Shown: positions 7,332-15,527 of the stretch, in pieces
Layout of the letters: each line of letters begins with the position of its first letter
Position numbering within the stretch: position 1 is the stretch's first letter
Source of the DNA: SLJK01 sp964567295
Lineage (GTDB): Bacteria > Bacillota > Dethiobacteria > DTU022 > UBA8154
Direction: 5' to 3'
NCBI GenBank assembly: GCA_964567295.1
Contig: CAZMLU010000016.1
Location: 1-30,666 of the forward strand
DNA: 30,666 nucleotides
Program-made: the position numbers and the translations under genes
The notes under the pieces: generated by a model
The model's database searches: none
The model's input: the letters and a program-made list of their open reading frames with translations, nothing else
What the model was told of the DNA's origin: nothing

Positions 7332-8009
7332 GTGTTGCAAGACAATTTAGAAATAGTACAGAAAAGGTTGGCCAGGGCTGCTGCAAAGAGAGGTATTTCT
7401 AAAGAAGAGATAACCTTAATTGCTGTGACCAAAACCATACCTTTAGATAAAGTATATAGGGCATGGGAACTTGGGATCAGAAATTTTGGGGAAAACAGGC
7501 TCCAAGAAGCTCTTCCCAAAATCAGCTCTCTTCCCTCGGGACTGAATTGGCATTTTATGGGTCACCTCCAGACAAACAAGGTGAAAGATGTCCTACCTTT
7601 TTTTAAATTGATTCACTCGCTGGATCGTCTTAAGTTAGCTCATGTTTTACAGAAAGAAGCAGAAAAAATTAATAGAGTGGTCGATGTGCTGGTTCAGGTA
7701 AATATTGGTTCAGAAGAGACTAAATATGGATTTGAGCCAGATAAGGTGGAGGAAGCCTTGGGGGAGATAGTATTGTTGGATAGGATTAAAGTTAAAGGGT
7801 TAATGGCTATAGCTCCTTTGGTGGATAATCCTGAAAAAGTGCGTACTTATTTTAGCGGTCTCAACCAATTGTTCAAGAACTTAAAGGTTCCTGGAGCTAT
7901 GATGAAGTACCTTTCCATGGGGATGACTAACGATTTTGAAGTGGCGGTAGAGGAAGGCTCAAACATGGTACGTATAGGGACTGCTTTATTTGGTGAAAGG
8001 GTGAAATAA
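7332..8009 (+). CDS. ylmE: Pyridoxal-phosphate homeostasis protein YggS/YlmE
   Basis: Cytoplasmic single-domain PLP-binding protein of the YggS/PROSC family, important for PLP and amino/keto-acid homeostasis; no enzyme activity is established. Seen: PLP Lys34 in LIAVTKTIP, GENRLQEALPK, WHFMGHLQTNK, VQVNIGSEETKYGF, LSMGMTNDFEVAVEEGSNMVRIG and GTALFGER. At 225 aa it has normal length. The start is GTG 7332, 10 nt after AAGGAGG (7315-7321). It is 12 bp upstream of the nitroreductase, in the usual ylm cluster order. Confidence 0.95.
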   Translation: MLQDNLEIVQKRLARAAAKRGISKEEITLIAVTKTIPLDKVYRAWELGIRNFGENRLQEALPKISSLPSGLNWHFMGHLQTNKVKDVLPFFKLIHSLDRLKLAHVLQKEAEKINRVVDVLVQVNIGSEETKYGFEPDKVEEALGEIVLLDRIKVKGLMAIAPLVDNPEKVRTYFSGLNQLFKNLKVPGAMMKYLSMGMTNDFEVAVEEGSNMVRIGTALFGERVK

Positions 8010-8021
8010 GGAGGAAAACGA

Positions 8022-8594
8022 GTGGATTTTTATGAACTGGTTTTAAGAAATCGTAGCTGTCGTTGTTTTAGGGAGTCCCCAAAAATAGAACTATCGTTGT
8101 TGGAAGATCTTGTGGGGTTAGCTCGCTTAACGGCTTCAGCCAATAATAGTCAACCCTTAAAATATATTCTTTCAGCAGATGAAATATCTAACAGTTCTAT
8201 TTTTCCATACCTCTCTTGGGCCGCCCAGTTAAAAGATTGGGAAGGGCCTAAAGAGGGGGAACGTCCAGCGGCATATATTGTTATACTGGGCGACAAAACT
8301 ATCAGTGAAAAGATTGATTGCGATCACGGAATAGCAGCCCAGACCATTCTGTTGGGCGCTGTGGAAAGGGGCTTGGGGGATTGTATAATAGGTTCTATTG
8401 AGCGGGGTGCTCTCCGTAAAGAACTGGGGATTCGGGACAAGTACAATGTTTTGCTGGTTATTGCACTTGGCAAACCGAGCGAAAAAGTTGTTCTTGAAAA
8501 TGTTGAAGAAAATGGAGATACCAGTTACTGGCGAGATGACAGAGGAGTGCTTCATGTCCCCAAGAGAAAGATGCAGGAAATAATAATTCAATAA
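8022..8594 (+). CDS. Nitroreductase family protein (FMN-dependent)
   Basis: FMN oxidoreductase fold; the physiological substrate cannot be read from sequence. Seen: the N-terminal FMN-phosphate pattern RNRSCRCFRE, ASANNSQPLKYIL, the helix GIAAQTILLGAVERGLGDCIIGS, and ALGKPSEKV near the C-terminus. The active-site/FMN region has two adjacent cysteines (SCRC) in place of the common R-S-x-R-x-F. It is 190 aa, typical of the family. The start is GTG 8022, with GGAGG about 7 nt upstream. It occupies the slot between ylmE and ylmG where sepF (ylmF) normally lies and is co-directional with both, so it is probably in the same transcript. Confidence 0.88.
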   Translation: MDFYELVLRNRSCRCFRESPKIELSLLEDLVGLARLTASANNSQPLKYILSADEISNSSIFPYLSWAAQLKDWEGPKEGERPAAYIVILGDKTISEKIDCDHGIAAQTILLGAVERGLGDCIIGSIERGALRKELGIRDKYNVLLVIALGKPSEKVVLENVEENGDTSYWRDDRGVLHVPKRKMQEIIIQ

Positions 8595-8630
8595 CAGTAT
8601 TAAGGGAGGTAGAGGATTATCAACCTGTTT

Positions 8631-8900
8631 TTGCAGAACATTGTGTCAGCTTTTTTTGATATACTATACTTTTTGATTCTTATTCGAATTATACTCAGTT
8701 TTTTTCCGGTAAACCCATACGGCAATCCGCTTCTATTAAATGTGGTTCAATTTTTTAGGCAGGTCACAGAACCTTTCCTGGCACCATTTAGAAGTTTGAT
8801 CCCGCCAGTACGTATGGGTGGTGGTTATATGGATTTATCTCCTATTGTGGCTCTTATAGTGTTAGGAATTGTTCGTCGTATTTTAATGGGAATACTGTAA
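8631..8900 (+). CDS. ylmG: YggT/YlmG family membrane protein
   Basis: Small integral membrane protein of the YggT family, conserved beside division genes in Gram-positives and cyanobacteria; precise function is unclear. Seen: a hydrophobic helix (ILYFLILIRIILSFF), then the signature RQVTEPFLAPFRSLIPP, then DLSPIVALIVLGIVRR. The start is uncertain. The frame opens after a TAG at 8610-8612, and no ATG exists. TTG 8631 is the first standard codon but lies 21 nt from GGGAGG (8604-8609). ATT 8616 has ideal 6-nt spacing from it and would add five residues; CTG 8625 is a third option. Confidence 0.88.
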   Translation: MQNIVSAFFDILYFLILIRIILSFFPVNPYGNPLLLNVVQFFRQVTEPFLAPFRSLIPPVRMGGGYMDLSPIVALIVLGIVRRILMGIL

Positions 8901-8914
8901 TAATGGAGGATTAA

Positions 8915-9712
8915 ATGAGCAAATCTGAAGGCAAGTATTTTTCTAAATACCCCCTTTATGCTGAGAACAAATGGGCTGATAATTTTCGGTCCATGTTGCA
9001 TAACTCTTTAGAAAAAAATAAGAAAAGTTGGACTGCATTTACTGATCCAAGGCAACAACAGATTGCCAGGGATATCTTAAAGGATTTTCCGGAAATAAGA
9101 ACTGTTTTGTTTGGCGGCTATCCTGCCGCGGAAAGAGTGAGAATATTAACTGCTCCGTTATCTATGCCTGCCCCAAAAGAAGAAGAAGCAGTTAGTTGTA
9201 TTTTATTAAGGGGTTTTCCGCAAGGAATATTGACCCACAGAGATTTTCTTGGAGCTATTCTGGGTCAGGGCATAAAAAGAGAGATGATAGGTGACATCAT
9301 TTATAGTGGCGGTGAAAAGGCTCTCGCTTTTTTGCTTCCAGAAATGACTTCATATGTAAGGATTAATTTAAAGAAGATAGGTCATTATACGGTGGATGTT
9401 GAAGAGGTTGACAAAGATATTGTACAAGTCGAAATACCACCACAGCGCATGAAAGAGATAAAAGGAACGGTTCCTTCTATGAGGTTAGATGCTGTAGCCG
9501 GTTTAGGTTTTGGTCTTTCTCGTTCCCGGATAACCCCACTTATAAGAGGGGAACAGGTTAAGGTGAACTACCAGATCATACGTCAACCCTCACGGGTGGT
9601 AAAGGTGGGAGACCTTGTTTCTGTAACGGGCAAGGGCAGGGTAGAAATTGCTGAGTATGGAGGAGAGACCAAGAAAGGACGTACTCACTTACTGTTGCAT
9701 AGGATAATGTAA
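8915..9712 (+). CDS. ylmH: YlmH, S4-domain RNA-binding protein
   Basis: Has the YlmH N-terminal RNA-binding domain (AERVRILTAP; QGIKREMIGDIIYSG) followed by a C-terminal S4 domain (SMRLDAVAGLGFGLSRSRI, then GEQVKVNYQIIRQPSRVVKVGD). The family binds the ribosome, and in Bacillus YlmH is reported to act like RqcP in ribosome-associated quality control, supporting poly-alanine tailing by RqcH. An rqcH gene lies 6.4 kb downstream on the opposite strand. At 265 aa it has the usual size. ATG 8915 follows GGAGG closely. It sits between ylmG and divIVA as in Bacillus. Confidence 0.93.
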   Translation: MSKSEGKYFSKYPLYAENKWADNFRSMLHNSLEKNKKSWTAFTDPRQQQIARDILKDFPEIRTVLFGGYPAAERVRILTAPLSMPAPKEEEAVSCILLRGFPQGILTHRDFLGAILGQGIKREMIGDIIYSGGEKALAFLLPEMTSYVRINLKKIGHYTVDVEEVDKDIVQVEIPPQRMKEIKGTVPSMRLDAVAGLGFGLSRSRITPLIRGEQVKVNYQIIRQPSRVVKVGDLVSVTGKGRVEIAEYGGETKKGRTHLLLHRIM

Positions 9713-9830
9713 CAGATTCTTTGGGCCTCTGCGCTTAGAATTTTTAAAAATGCAGGAGAAATTATAGAATTGTCGAAAAAGAAGTGTATGAAGGTAGCTT
9801 TTTCTGACTTTCCAGAAGGGGGCAAGGATA

Positions 9831-10325
9831 ATGGGCCTTATGCCAATTGACGTTCAGAACAAGGAGTTTGGCCGGAAGTTAAGAGGTTATAACGCAGAGG
9901 AGGTTGACGAATTTTTAGATAAGGTGGCCAAGGATTATGAGCAGGCAATGAAAGACAAACTGAGCCTGGAAGAAAAAATCCAAGAGCTGCATGAGAAGCT
10001 GGAGCAATATCAGAAGCTGGAAGACACTCTTCATAATGCCATTATTGTGGCACAGGAAACTGCGGAAGATGTTAAGCGAAACGCTAACAAAGAAGCGGAA
10101 TTGATACGCAAAGAAGCAGACAAGGAAGCGCAGCGCACGGTAGAAGAAGCCCATTATAAGGCGAGTCGTATCCTTTCAGAGCACGAAGAGGTTTACAAGC
10201 AGGCACAGATTTTTAAACTCAGGTTTCGTTCTTTTATCGAAGCCCAGTTGGCCTCGCTGGAGTTGGAGGGCTGGTTGCAAGTGGAAGAAGATGACTCGGA
10301 ACAGGAGTCAGGGGATGAGGAATAA
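9831..10325 (+). CDS. divIVA: DivIVA-family protein
   Basis: Coiled-coil protein that senses negative membrane curvature and marks poles or septa. Seen: the N-terminal lipid-binding region DVQNKEFGRKLRGYNAEEVDEFLD, a long coiled coil from about residue 30 to 130 rich in Glu/Lys/Gln heptads (HEKLEQYQKLEDTLHNAI), and a very acidic tail (EEDDSEQESGDEE). It has 164 aa, typical. ATG 9831 is preceded by AGGGGG and AAGGA; a second in-frame ATG at 9840 is possible. It is the last gene of the ylm cluster; the next transcript (ileS) has its own promoter 26 bp after its stop. Confidence 0.96.
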   Translation: MGLMPIDVQNKEFGRKLRGYNAEEVDEFLDKVAKDYEQAMKDKLSLEEKIQELHEKLEQYQKLEDTLHNAIIVAQETAEDVKRNANKEAELIRKEADKEAQRTVEEAHYKASRILSEHEEVYKQAQIFKLRFRSFIEAQLASLELEGWLQVEEDDSEQESGDEE

Positions 10326-10351
10326 AAAAGTATAATTTCTTGTGATTTCCT

Positions 10352-10380
10352 TTGACTGGAAGAAACATGAGCATTATAAT
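10352..10380 (+). promoter_or_regulatory. Sigma-A promoter of the ileS T-box operon
   Basis: TTGACT (10352-10357), exactly 17 bp, TATAAT (10375-10380). Near-perfect consensus; predicted start near 10387, which places the whole T-box leader downstream. Confidence 0.85.
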
Positions 10381-10387
10381 AGTTATT

Positions 10388-10645
10388 GTAAGAGGCTGTG
10401 AACGGGAGAGTAAACATGGTCTTGGCCTTTTCAGCGAACCGGGGATAGTGAAAGACCGGCAAGGAGGGACATGTTGAAGATCACCCGGGAGCTCTTGCTT
10501 CCAAAGGGGGTAGGCTTTTTCCTCCCAGTAGTGGCAAGCGATTAAGCGGCGTTAACGCTTTAAAGAGGTTATGGAATATCCTGTGACAAAAAGGGTGGTA
10601 CCGCGAGTATTGATCTCGTCCCTGTTGACGAGATTATTTTTATTG
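10388..10645 (+). promoter_or_regulatory. T-box riboswitch, isoleucine-specific
   Basis: A leader RNA that reads uncharged tRNA-Ile and permits ileS transcription when charging is low. Seen: Stem I with GAACGGGAGAGTA, the distal AGCGAACCGGGGATAGTG segment, and a specifier region GAAGATCACCCGGGAGC in which ATC (10480-10482) is an isoleucine codon. The 14-nt T-box AGGGTGGTACCGCG (10592-10605) forms the antiterminator bulge that pairs with the tRNA acceptor end. It is followed by an intrinsic terminator (10613-10641). The specifier agrees with the downstream gene. Confidence 0.95.
10613..10641 (+). terminator. T-box terminator hairpin
   Basis: Perfect 8-bp stem ATCTCGTC (10613-10620) / GACGAGAT (10627-10634), 6-nt loop, then TATTTTT. 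It is the off-state of the T-box switch before ileS. Confidence 0.9.
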
Positions 10646-10696
10646 TCAAAATACTGCGTATGCAAAAGGAGGTAGAAAAGCCTGGTAGGTTTTGTA

Positions 10697-13540
10697 ATGG
10701 ATAAGGCTTGTAGAAGAATATACCTTAAGCGATTTCAGCCAGCCAGGCAGTATGATATGGATTATAGTAGCACATTGAACCTTCCCAAAACAGAATTCCC
10801 AATGAAGGCGGGGCTGCCTAAGAAAGAGCCAAAATTCCTTGAGCTATGGGACAAAATGGATTTGTATAAAAAGATGAGGGAAAAGCGGAGAGGAGCACCA
10901 ATTTTTCTTCTGCATGATGGCCCCCCATACGCCAACGGGGATATTCATATGGGAACCGCCCTTAATAAGGTGTTAAAGGATATTATTAACAAGTTTAAAT
11001 TCATGCAAGGTTATGATATACCTTATGTTCCTGGATGGGATACTCATGGATTGCCTGTTGAGCATCAGGTAATAAAAACCAACAAAATTAATAGGGAAGA
11101 AGTATCCATGTTCGAATTCAGGCGTATGTGTAGGGATTATGCGCTACATTACCTGGATGTACAACGGGAACAATTTAAAAGACTGGGTGTGATAGGAGAT
11201 TGGGGTAATCCTTATATTACCCTCGACCCTACGTATGAGGCTGCACAGATAGGAGTTTTTGGAAGTATGGCCCGAAAAGGTTTTATCTATAAGGGTTCAA
11301 AACCTGTTTTTTGGTGTTCACAGTGTGAAACTGCACTTGCTGAAGCTGAAGTAGAATACCATGAGAGAAAATCGCCTTCTATTTTTGTAAAATTTCCTGT
11401 GGTAGATAATCGGGATAAATGGAATAGTGTGGGAAAACAATCTTATGTGTTGATTTGGACTACCACCCCATGGACTATTCCTGCAAACTTGGCAATCGCC
11501 CTGCACCCCTCCTTTTCTTATGTGCTAGTTGAAGCAGATGGGGATGAGCTGTATTTGATAGCCGAGGATCTTCTGGAAGATGTGTTTAAAGCAATTAATA
11601 AGGAGAGAGGTGATATCCTATACCGCTTTAAAGGTGGCGAATTAGAAGGAGTTATCTGCAAACACCCTCTTTATGAGAGGAATTCCCAGCTGTTGTTGGC
11701 TGATTATGTGACACTGGAACAGGGGAGTGGTTGCGTCCACACCGCTCCGGGGCATGGCCAAGAAGATTATGAAACAGGTCTGGAATATGACCTTGATATT
11801 TTTGCCCCTATGGATTCTAAGGGGGTGTTTACTTCTGAGGCAGGGGAGTTTAGCGGACTAAAGTTTGATGAAGGCAATAAGGCGGTTACCGAGGCGCTAG
11901 AAAGAGAGAATGCTCTTTTAAATCTATCTTTTATAACTCACCAATATCCTCATTGTTGGCGCTGCAAGGAGGAAGTTATCTTCCGAGCCACTGAACAGTG
12001 GTTTGCTTCTATAGAAAATTTTAGGGAAGAAGCTCTTAAAGCTGTACAAAAGGTCATCTGGGTTCCTGTTTGGGGGGAAGGCAGAATGAAAAATATGATT
12101 GCTGACCGCAAAGACTGGTGTATTTCTCGCCAGAGGGTCTGGGGCGTACCTCTGCCAATATTTTATTGCCTGAAGTGTGATGAGGCTCTATTAATTCCAG
12201 AAAGCATAGCCGCAGTTCAGGATCTATTTGGTAAAGAGGGTTCTGACGCCTGGTATTTATATGACGCAGAAGAAATTTTGCCCGAGAATACAAAATGTTC
12301 TTCATGTGGAGGAGAAAAATTTCGCAAAGAGCAGGATATCATGGATGTATGGTTTGATTCGGGCTCCAGCCACGAGGCAGTTTTAGAGGGGAGAGAAGAG
12401 TTACGTTGGCCGGCAGACCTCTACGTAGAAGGTAGTGACCAGTTCAGAGGATGGTTTCAATCCTCACTCCTTACTGCGGTCGCCACCAGGGGGGAGCCCC
12501 CTTATCATAGTGTACTCAGCCACGGTTGGGTAGTAGATGGTGAGGGAAAAAAAATGTCCAAGTCCCTAGGAAATGTTATAGCTCCCAGTGATATCATTGA
12601 AAATTATGGTGCTGATATTTTACGTCTTTGGGTTTCCAGCGCTGATTTTACAAATGATGTGCATTTATCCAAAGGCATTCTCAAACAGCTAACAGAGATT
12701 TACCGTAAAATCCGTAATACTTGCCGTTTTCTCCTGGGAAACTGTAGTGACTTTGACCCTACAATTCACTCCGTGGATTACAGCGAATTGGAAGAAATGG
12801 ATCGCTGGGTTTTGCACCGCCTTTATAAGCTTACCGAAAAAACGGGCAACGCCTATGAAAAGTATGAATTCCACGGAGTCTTCCATTCAATACATAATTT
12901 TGCAGTAGTAGACATGAGCAATGTATATTTGGATATTATTAAAGATCGTCTTTATGTGCTGGAGAAGAATTCTGCCTCTAGGAGAGCAGCACAAACTGTA
13001 TTGGCAGAAGTTCTGCAGACCATTGCTTTGCTTATTGCCCCGATTTTGTCTTTTACTGCAGAAGAAATATGGTCTAATTTACCTTTCAGAAACAAAGAAA
13101 GTATACAGCTGGCCTACTGGCCTGAACTTCCATCTTATTATAAAGACGATGAATTGGCAGAGCGCTGGGAAGTATTGTTGGAACTAAAAGAAGAGGTTAA
13201 TCGTGTATTGGAGAAGGCCAGAAGGGAAAAACAAATCGGCAATTCGTTGGAAGCAGCTGTAGAACTATATCCTGATGATAATCTTTACGGTCATTTAAAA
13301 GAATACGCTCCTTTTCTGGGAAACCTGCTAATTGTTTCTGAGTGTAAACTTTATGATCCCGCAACTTTAGCAAGAGGTAACACAGAAAAGGCACAAGTAC
13401 TTCCCCTCAGTATGAGGGTAAACCTTGCTGAGGGATATAAATGTGAAAGATGCTGGAATTACTCATCTTCAGTGGGTTATAATGACGAACACCCCACCAT
13501 CTGCTCCCGTTGTTTGGGGATTCTGAATAATATTTTATAG
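10697..13540 (+). CDS. ileS: Isoleucyl-tRNA synthetase
   Basis: Class Ia synthetase that charges tRNA-Ile. Seen: class I signature PYANGDIHMGTALNK (HxGx variant at His84, with Thr in the last position), the CP1 editing domain with TTTPWTIPANLAIA and GTAPGHGQEDY-like HTAPGHGQEDY, KMSKS at residues 619-623, the anticodon-binding domain, and a C-terminal zinc knuckle (CERCW...CSRCL from Cys916). It is bacterial-type and full length. Start uncertain: ATG 10697 gives a basic 20-residue extension (KACRRIYLKRF), while ATG 10757 begins MDYSSTLNLPKTEFPM like other family members. The strongest ribosome site, AGGAGG (10667-10672), is 24 nt from 10697. Controlled by the T-box leader upstream. Confidence 0.97.
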   Translation: MDKACRRIYLKRFQPARQYDMDYSSTLNLPKTEFPMKAGLPKKEPKFLELWDKMDLYKKMREKRRGAPIFLLHDGPPYANGDIHMGTALNKVLKDIINKFKFMQGYDIPYVPGWDTHGLPVEHQVIKTNKINREEVSMFEFRRMCRDYALHYLDVQREQFKRLGVIGDWGNPYITLDPTYEAAQIGVFGSMARKGFIYKGSKPVFWCSQCETALAEAEVEYHERKSPSIFVKFPVVDNRDKWNSVGKQSYVLIWTTTPWTIPANLAIALHPSFSYVLVEADGDELYLIAEDLLEDVFKAINKERGDILYRFKGGELEGVICKHPLYERNSQLLLADYVTLEQGSGCVHTAPGHGQEDYETGLEYDLDIFAPMDSKGVFTSEAGEFSGLKFDEGNKAVTEALERENALLNLSFITHQYPHCWRCKEEVIFRATEQWFASIENFREEALKAVQKVIWVPVWGEGRMKNMIADRKDWCISRQRVWGVPLPIFYCLKCDEALLIPESIAAVQDLFGKEGSDAWYLYDAEEILPENTKCSSCGGEKFRKEQDIMDVWFDSGSSHEAVLEGREELRWPADLYVEGSDQFRGWFQSSLLTAVATRGEPPYHSVLSHGWVVDGEGKKMSKSLGNVIAPSDIIENYGADILRLWVSSADFTNDVHLSKGILKQLTEIYRKIRNTCRFLLGNCSDFDPTIHSVDYSELEEMDRWVLHRLYKLTEKTGNAYEKYEFHGVFHSIHNFAVVDMSNVYLDIIKDRLYVLEKNSASRRAAQTVLAEVLQTIALLIAPILSFTAEEIWSNLPFRNKESIQLAYWPELPSYYKDDELAERWEVLLELKEEVNRVLEKARREKQIGNSLEAAVELYPDDNLYGHLKEYAPFLGNLLIVSECKLYDPATLARGNTEKAQVLPLSMRVNLAEGYKCERCWNYSSSVGYNDEHPTICSRCLGILNNIL

Positions 13541-13630
13541 TATTCACATCTTCCCCTGAATAATCCCGAGTTTGAAGTTGATGCCAGGGGAGCTTGTGGA
13601 AATTTCAATTGATGGGCTGGTATTTGTAGT

Positions 13631-13915
13631 ATGTCAGAGGAAGAAGACCAAAGTTTATCAGATAGGATAGCTGAATTATCTCAGCAGATAGAGAAATATA
13701 ATCTCGCTGATTATATTAATCTCCTGAACAACCCTCGACGTTATATGCTACTTAATTTTGTAGGAGGGCTTTTCAGGGGATTAGGATTTGCACTGGGAAT
13801 GACTATTTTAGCTGCTTTAGTACTTTATTTCTTGCAGAGATTGGTTGTACTAAATCTGCCCATTATAGGTGACTTTATTGCCGAACTGGTACGTATAGTG
13901 TTGACTTATTTATAA
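13631..13915 (+). CDS. DUF5665-type small membrane protein
   Basis: A 94-aa protein with an acidic, helical N-terminus (EEEDQSLSDRIAELSQQIEK) and two hydrophobic segments (about residues 40-68, GLFRGLGFALGMTILAALVL, and 72-94). The motif LLNNPRRYMLLNFVGGLFRG matches the DUF5665 family of clostridial proteins, whose function is unknown. ATG 13631 has only a weak ribosome site. It lies between ileS and a terminator, so it is probably read from the ileS promoter. Confidence 0.75.
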   Translation: MSEEEDQSLSDRIAELSQQIEKYNLADYINLLNNPRRYMLLNFVGGLFRGLGFALGMTILAALVLYFLQRLVVLNLPIIGDFIAELVRIVLTYL

Positions 13916-13924
13916 TAGAGTTTT

Positions 13925-13960
13925 CTTTCTTTGCCGGGTGCAGGGCAAGAAAGTTTTATT
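13925..13960 (+). terminator. Intrinsic terminator after the ileS-DUF5665 unit
   Basis: CTTTCTTtGCC (13925-13935) pairs with GGCAAGAAAG (13944-13953), a 10-bp stem with one bulged T and an 8-nt loop, followed by TTTTATT. It begins 10 bp after the DUF5665 stop. Confidence 0.55.
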
Positions 13961-14027
13961 GGATAAAACAGGAAAAATTATATTTGGACGATAAAAGCTC
14001 AGAAACGAGATATAGGGGGAGACGAAG

Positions 14028-14582
14028 ATACCTGAAGAGGACGAAAATAAAGGACTAGTTGGTAGGCCAGGCACATTTGTTGTTGACCAAAAACCGCGAA
14101 AAGGGAAAAAGCACTTTTGGGGAGGAAGGGTTTTCTTTTTTGGATTGGCAGCTATTTTGCTTATTGCAGATCAAGCTAGCAAATACTGGATAAATATCAC
14201 AATGGACTACAGCGAAACTTGGCCAGTGTTTGAGGGAGTTTTTCATCTTACATATGTTCGCAATTTTGGTGCGGCTTTTGGAATACTTCCTAACTACAGG
14301 ATATTTTTTATACTTGTTTCCGCTTTGATGATTTTATTGATTATTTTTGGAAAACGATACTTTTCGCCCCATTTTACTATGATCCATATAGGACTTTCTT
14401 TTATGTTTGGTGGTGTGCTAGGAAATCTCTATGATCGCATCAGGACTGGTTACGTAATAGATTTTTTGGATTTTCGCATCTGGCCGGTTTTTAATCTAGC
14501 AGATGCAGCAATTCTTGTTGGTGCTTTTTTAATTATGTGGGGATTGAGCAGGCACTTGTCATTCTTTTATATTGAGAAATAG
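14028..14582 (+). CDS. lspA: Lipoprotein signal peptidase (signal peptidase II)
   Basis: Integral membrane aspartyl protease that cleaves prolipoprotein signal peptides. Seen: DQASKYWI after the first helix, YVRNFGAAFG, GNLYDRIRTGYVIDFLDF (catalytic Asp145 in VIDF) and VFNLADAAILVG (catalytic Asp159). All key residues are present. The first standard start, TTG 14145, leaves only eight residues before DQ and truncates helix 1. The frame stays open back to 14016 with no ATG, GTG, TTG or CTG, and encodes a hydrophilic lead-in (PEEDENKGLVGRPG, later KPRKGKK) before the helix. GGGGGAG (14015-14021) lies 6 nt before ATA 14028, so I place the start there (184 aa), unusual as that is. A cytosolic extension of about 38 residues is also atypical. 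Confidence 0.85.
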   Translation: MPEEDENKGLVGRPGTFVVDQKPRKGKKHFWGGRVFFFGLAAILLIADQASKYWINITMDYSETWPVFEGVFHLTYVRNFGAAFGILPNYRIFFILVSALMILLIIFGKRYFSPHFTMIHIGLSFMFGGVLGNLYDRIRTGYVIDFLDFRIWPVFNLADAAILVGAFLIMWGLSRHLSFFYIEK

Positions 14583-14597
14583 ACAGGTGGACATAAT

Positions 14598-15527
14598 ATG
14601 GAAAAGAAATATTTTATAGTAAATGAAAAATATGACGGAGTCCGATTAGACCATTTCCTGTCCGAAATGGAAGAATCCATGTCACGCTCAATGTTGCAAA
14701 AGCTATGTCGCCAGGGACTTGTTTTAATCGACGGTAAGAAGCAGTTTAAGTCTGGATATAGAATTAAAGATGGACAACAGGTGCTGTTATGTATTCCTCC
14801 ACCCAAAACCATGGAGGCTAAGGCAGAGTCAATTCCTTTGGATATAGTCTATGAAGATTCGGAGCTATTGGTTGTAAATAAGCCTAAGGGGATGGTTGTT
14901 CACCCGGCAGCGGGTAACCGTGAAGGGACAATGGTTAATGCTCTGTTAGCACATTGTAAAGACCTCTTGGCCATAGGGGACAAAATCAGGCCGGGCATTG
15001 TTCACCGCCTGGATAAAGACACTTCAGGTCTTATAGTAGTAGCCAAGAATCAAGATTCATTTATCAAGCTATCCTTTCAACTTAGAGAGCGTAGAATAAA
15101 GCGCCAATATTTAGCGGTTGTTCATGGCTCTCCTGTGGATCAGGAGGGCACTATCAATGCCCCCTTGGGAAGAGATCCCCGAGAACGTAAAAGATTTGCA
15201 GTCTTAAAAAATGGACAAGGGCGCTTCGCCATAACTCATTACCGGGTCCTACAAAAACGCCCATTCTTTTCCCTCCTATCTTTAAAACTTGAGACAGGGC
15301 GAACCCACCAGATAAGAGTTCATCTCGCCTACCTGGGTTGTCCTGTAGTGGGGGATCCGCTATATGGTCCTAAACATTCTCCTTACAAAGGTGTAGGGCA
15401 GCTTTTACATTCGCACAAATTAGGGTTTATACATCCGAAAAGTGAAGAATATTTGGAGTTTATTGTAAAACCGGATAGTTTTTTTGAACAATTCTGGAGT
15501 AGGGTGAAGGCCAATGACGAGACTTAA
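14598..15527 (+). CDS. rluD: RluA/RluD-family 23S rRNA pseudouridine synthase (YlyB)
   Basis: Isomerises uridines in 23S rRNA. Seen: an N-terminal S4 domain (VRLDHFLSEMEESMSRSMLQ; GLVLIDGKK), then the catalytic motif IVHRLDKDTSGLIVVAKN with nucleophile Asp139, and LETGRTHQIRVHLAYLGCPVVGDPLYG near the C-terminus. 309 aa, normal. ATG 14598 follows AGGTGG by 7 nt. It lies 15 bp after lspA and overlaps pyrR by 14 bp, as in the lspA-ylyB-pyrR order of Bacillus. The exact target uridines cannot be read from sequence. Confidence 0.93.
   Translation: MEKKYFIVNEKYDGVRLDHFLSEMEESMSRSMLQKLCRQGLVLIDGKKQFKSGYRIKDGQQVLLCIPPPKTMEAKAESIPLDIVYEDSELLVVNKPKGMVVHPAAGNREGTMVNALLAHCKDLLAIGDKIRPGIVHRLDKDTSGLIVVAKNQDSFIKLSFQLRERRIKRQYLAVVHGSPVDQEGTINAPLGRDPRERKRFAVLKNGQGRFAITHYRVLQKRPFFSLLSLKLETGRTHQIRVHLAYLGCPVVGDPLYGPKHSPYKGVGQLLHSHKLGFIHPKSEEYLEFIVKPDSFFEQFWSRVKANDET

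Noticed and set aside
9713..9830. divIVA promoter (TATAGA near 9763)
   Set aside because: No acceptable -35 at 16-18 bp; not distinguishable from AT-rich background.
13541..13600. Possible terminator after ileS (CCCCTG...CAGGGG)
   Set aside because: The loop is nearly 30 nt and no T-tract follows; the better terminator lies after the DUF5665 gene.
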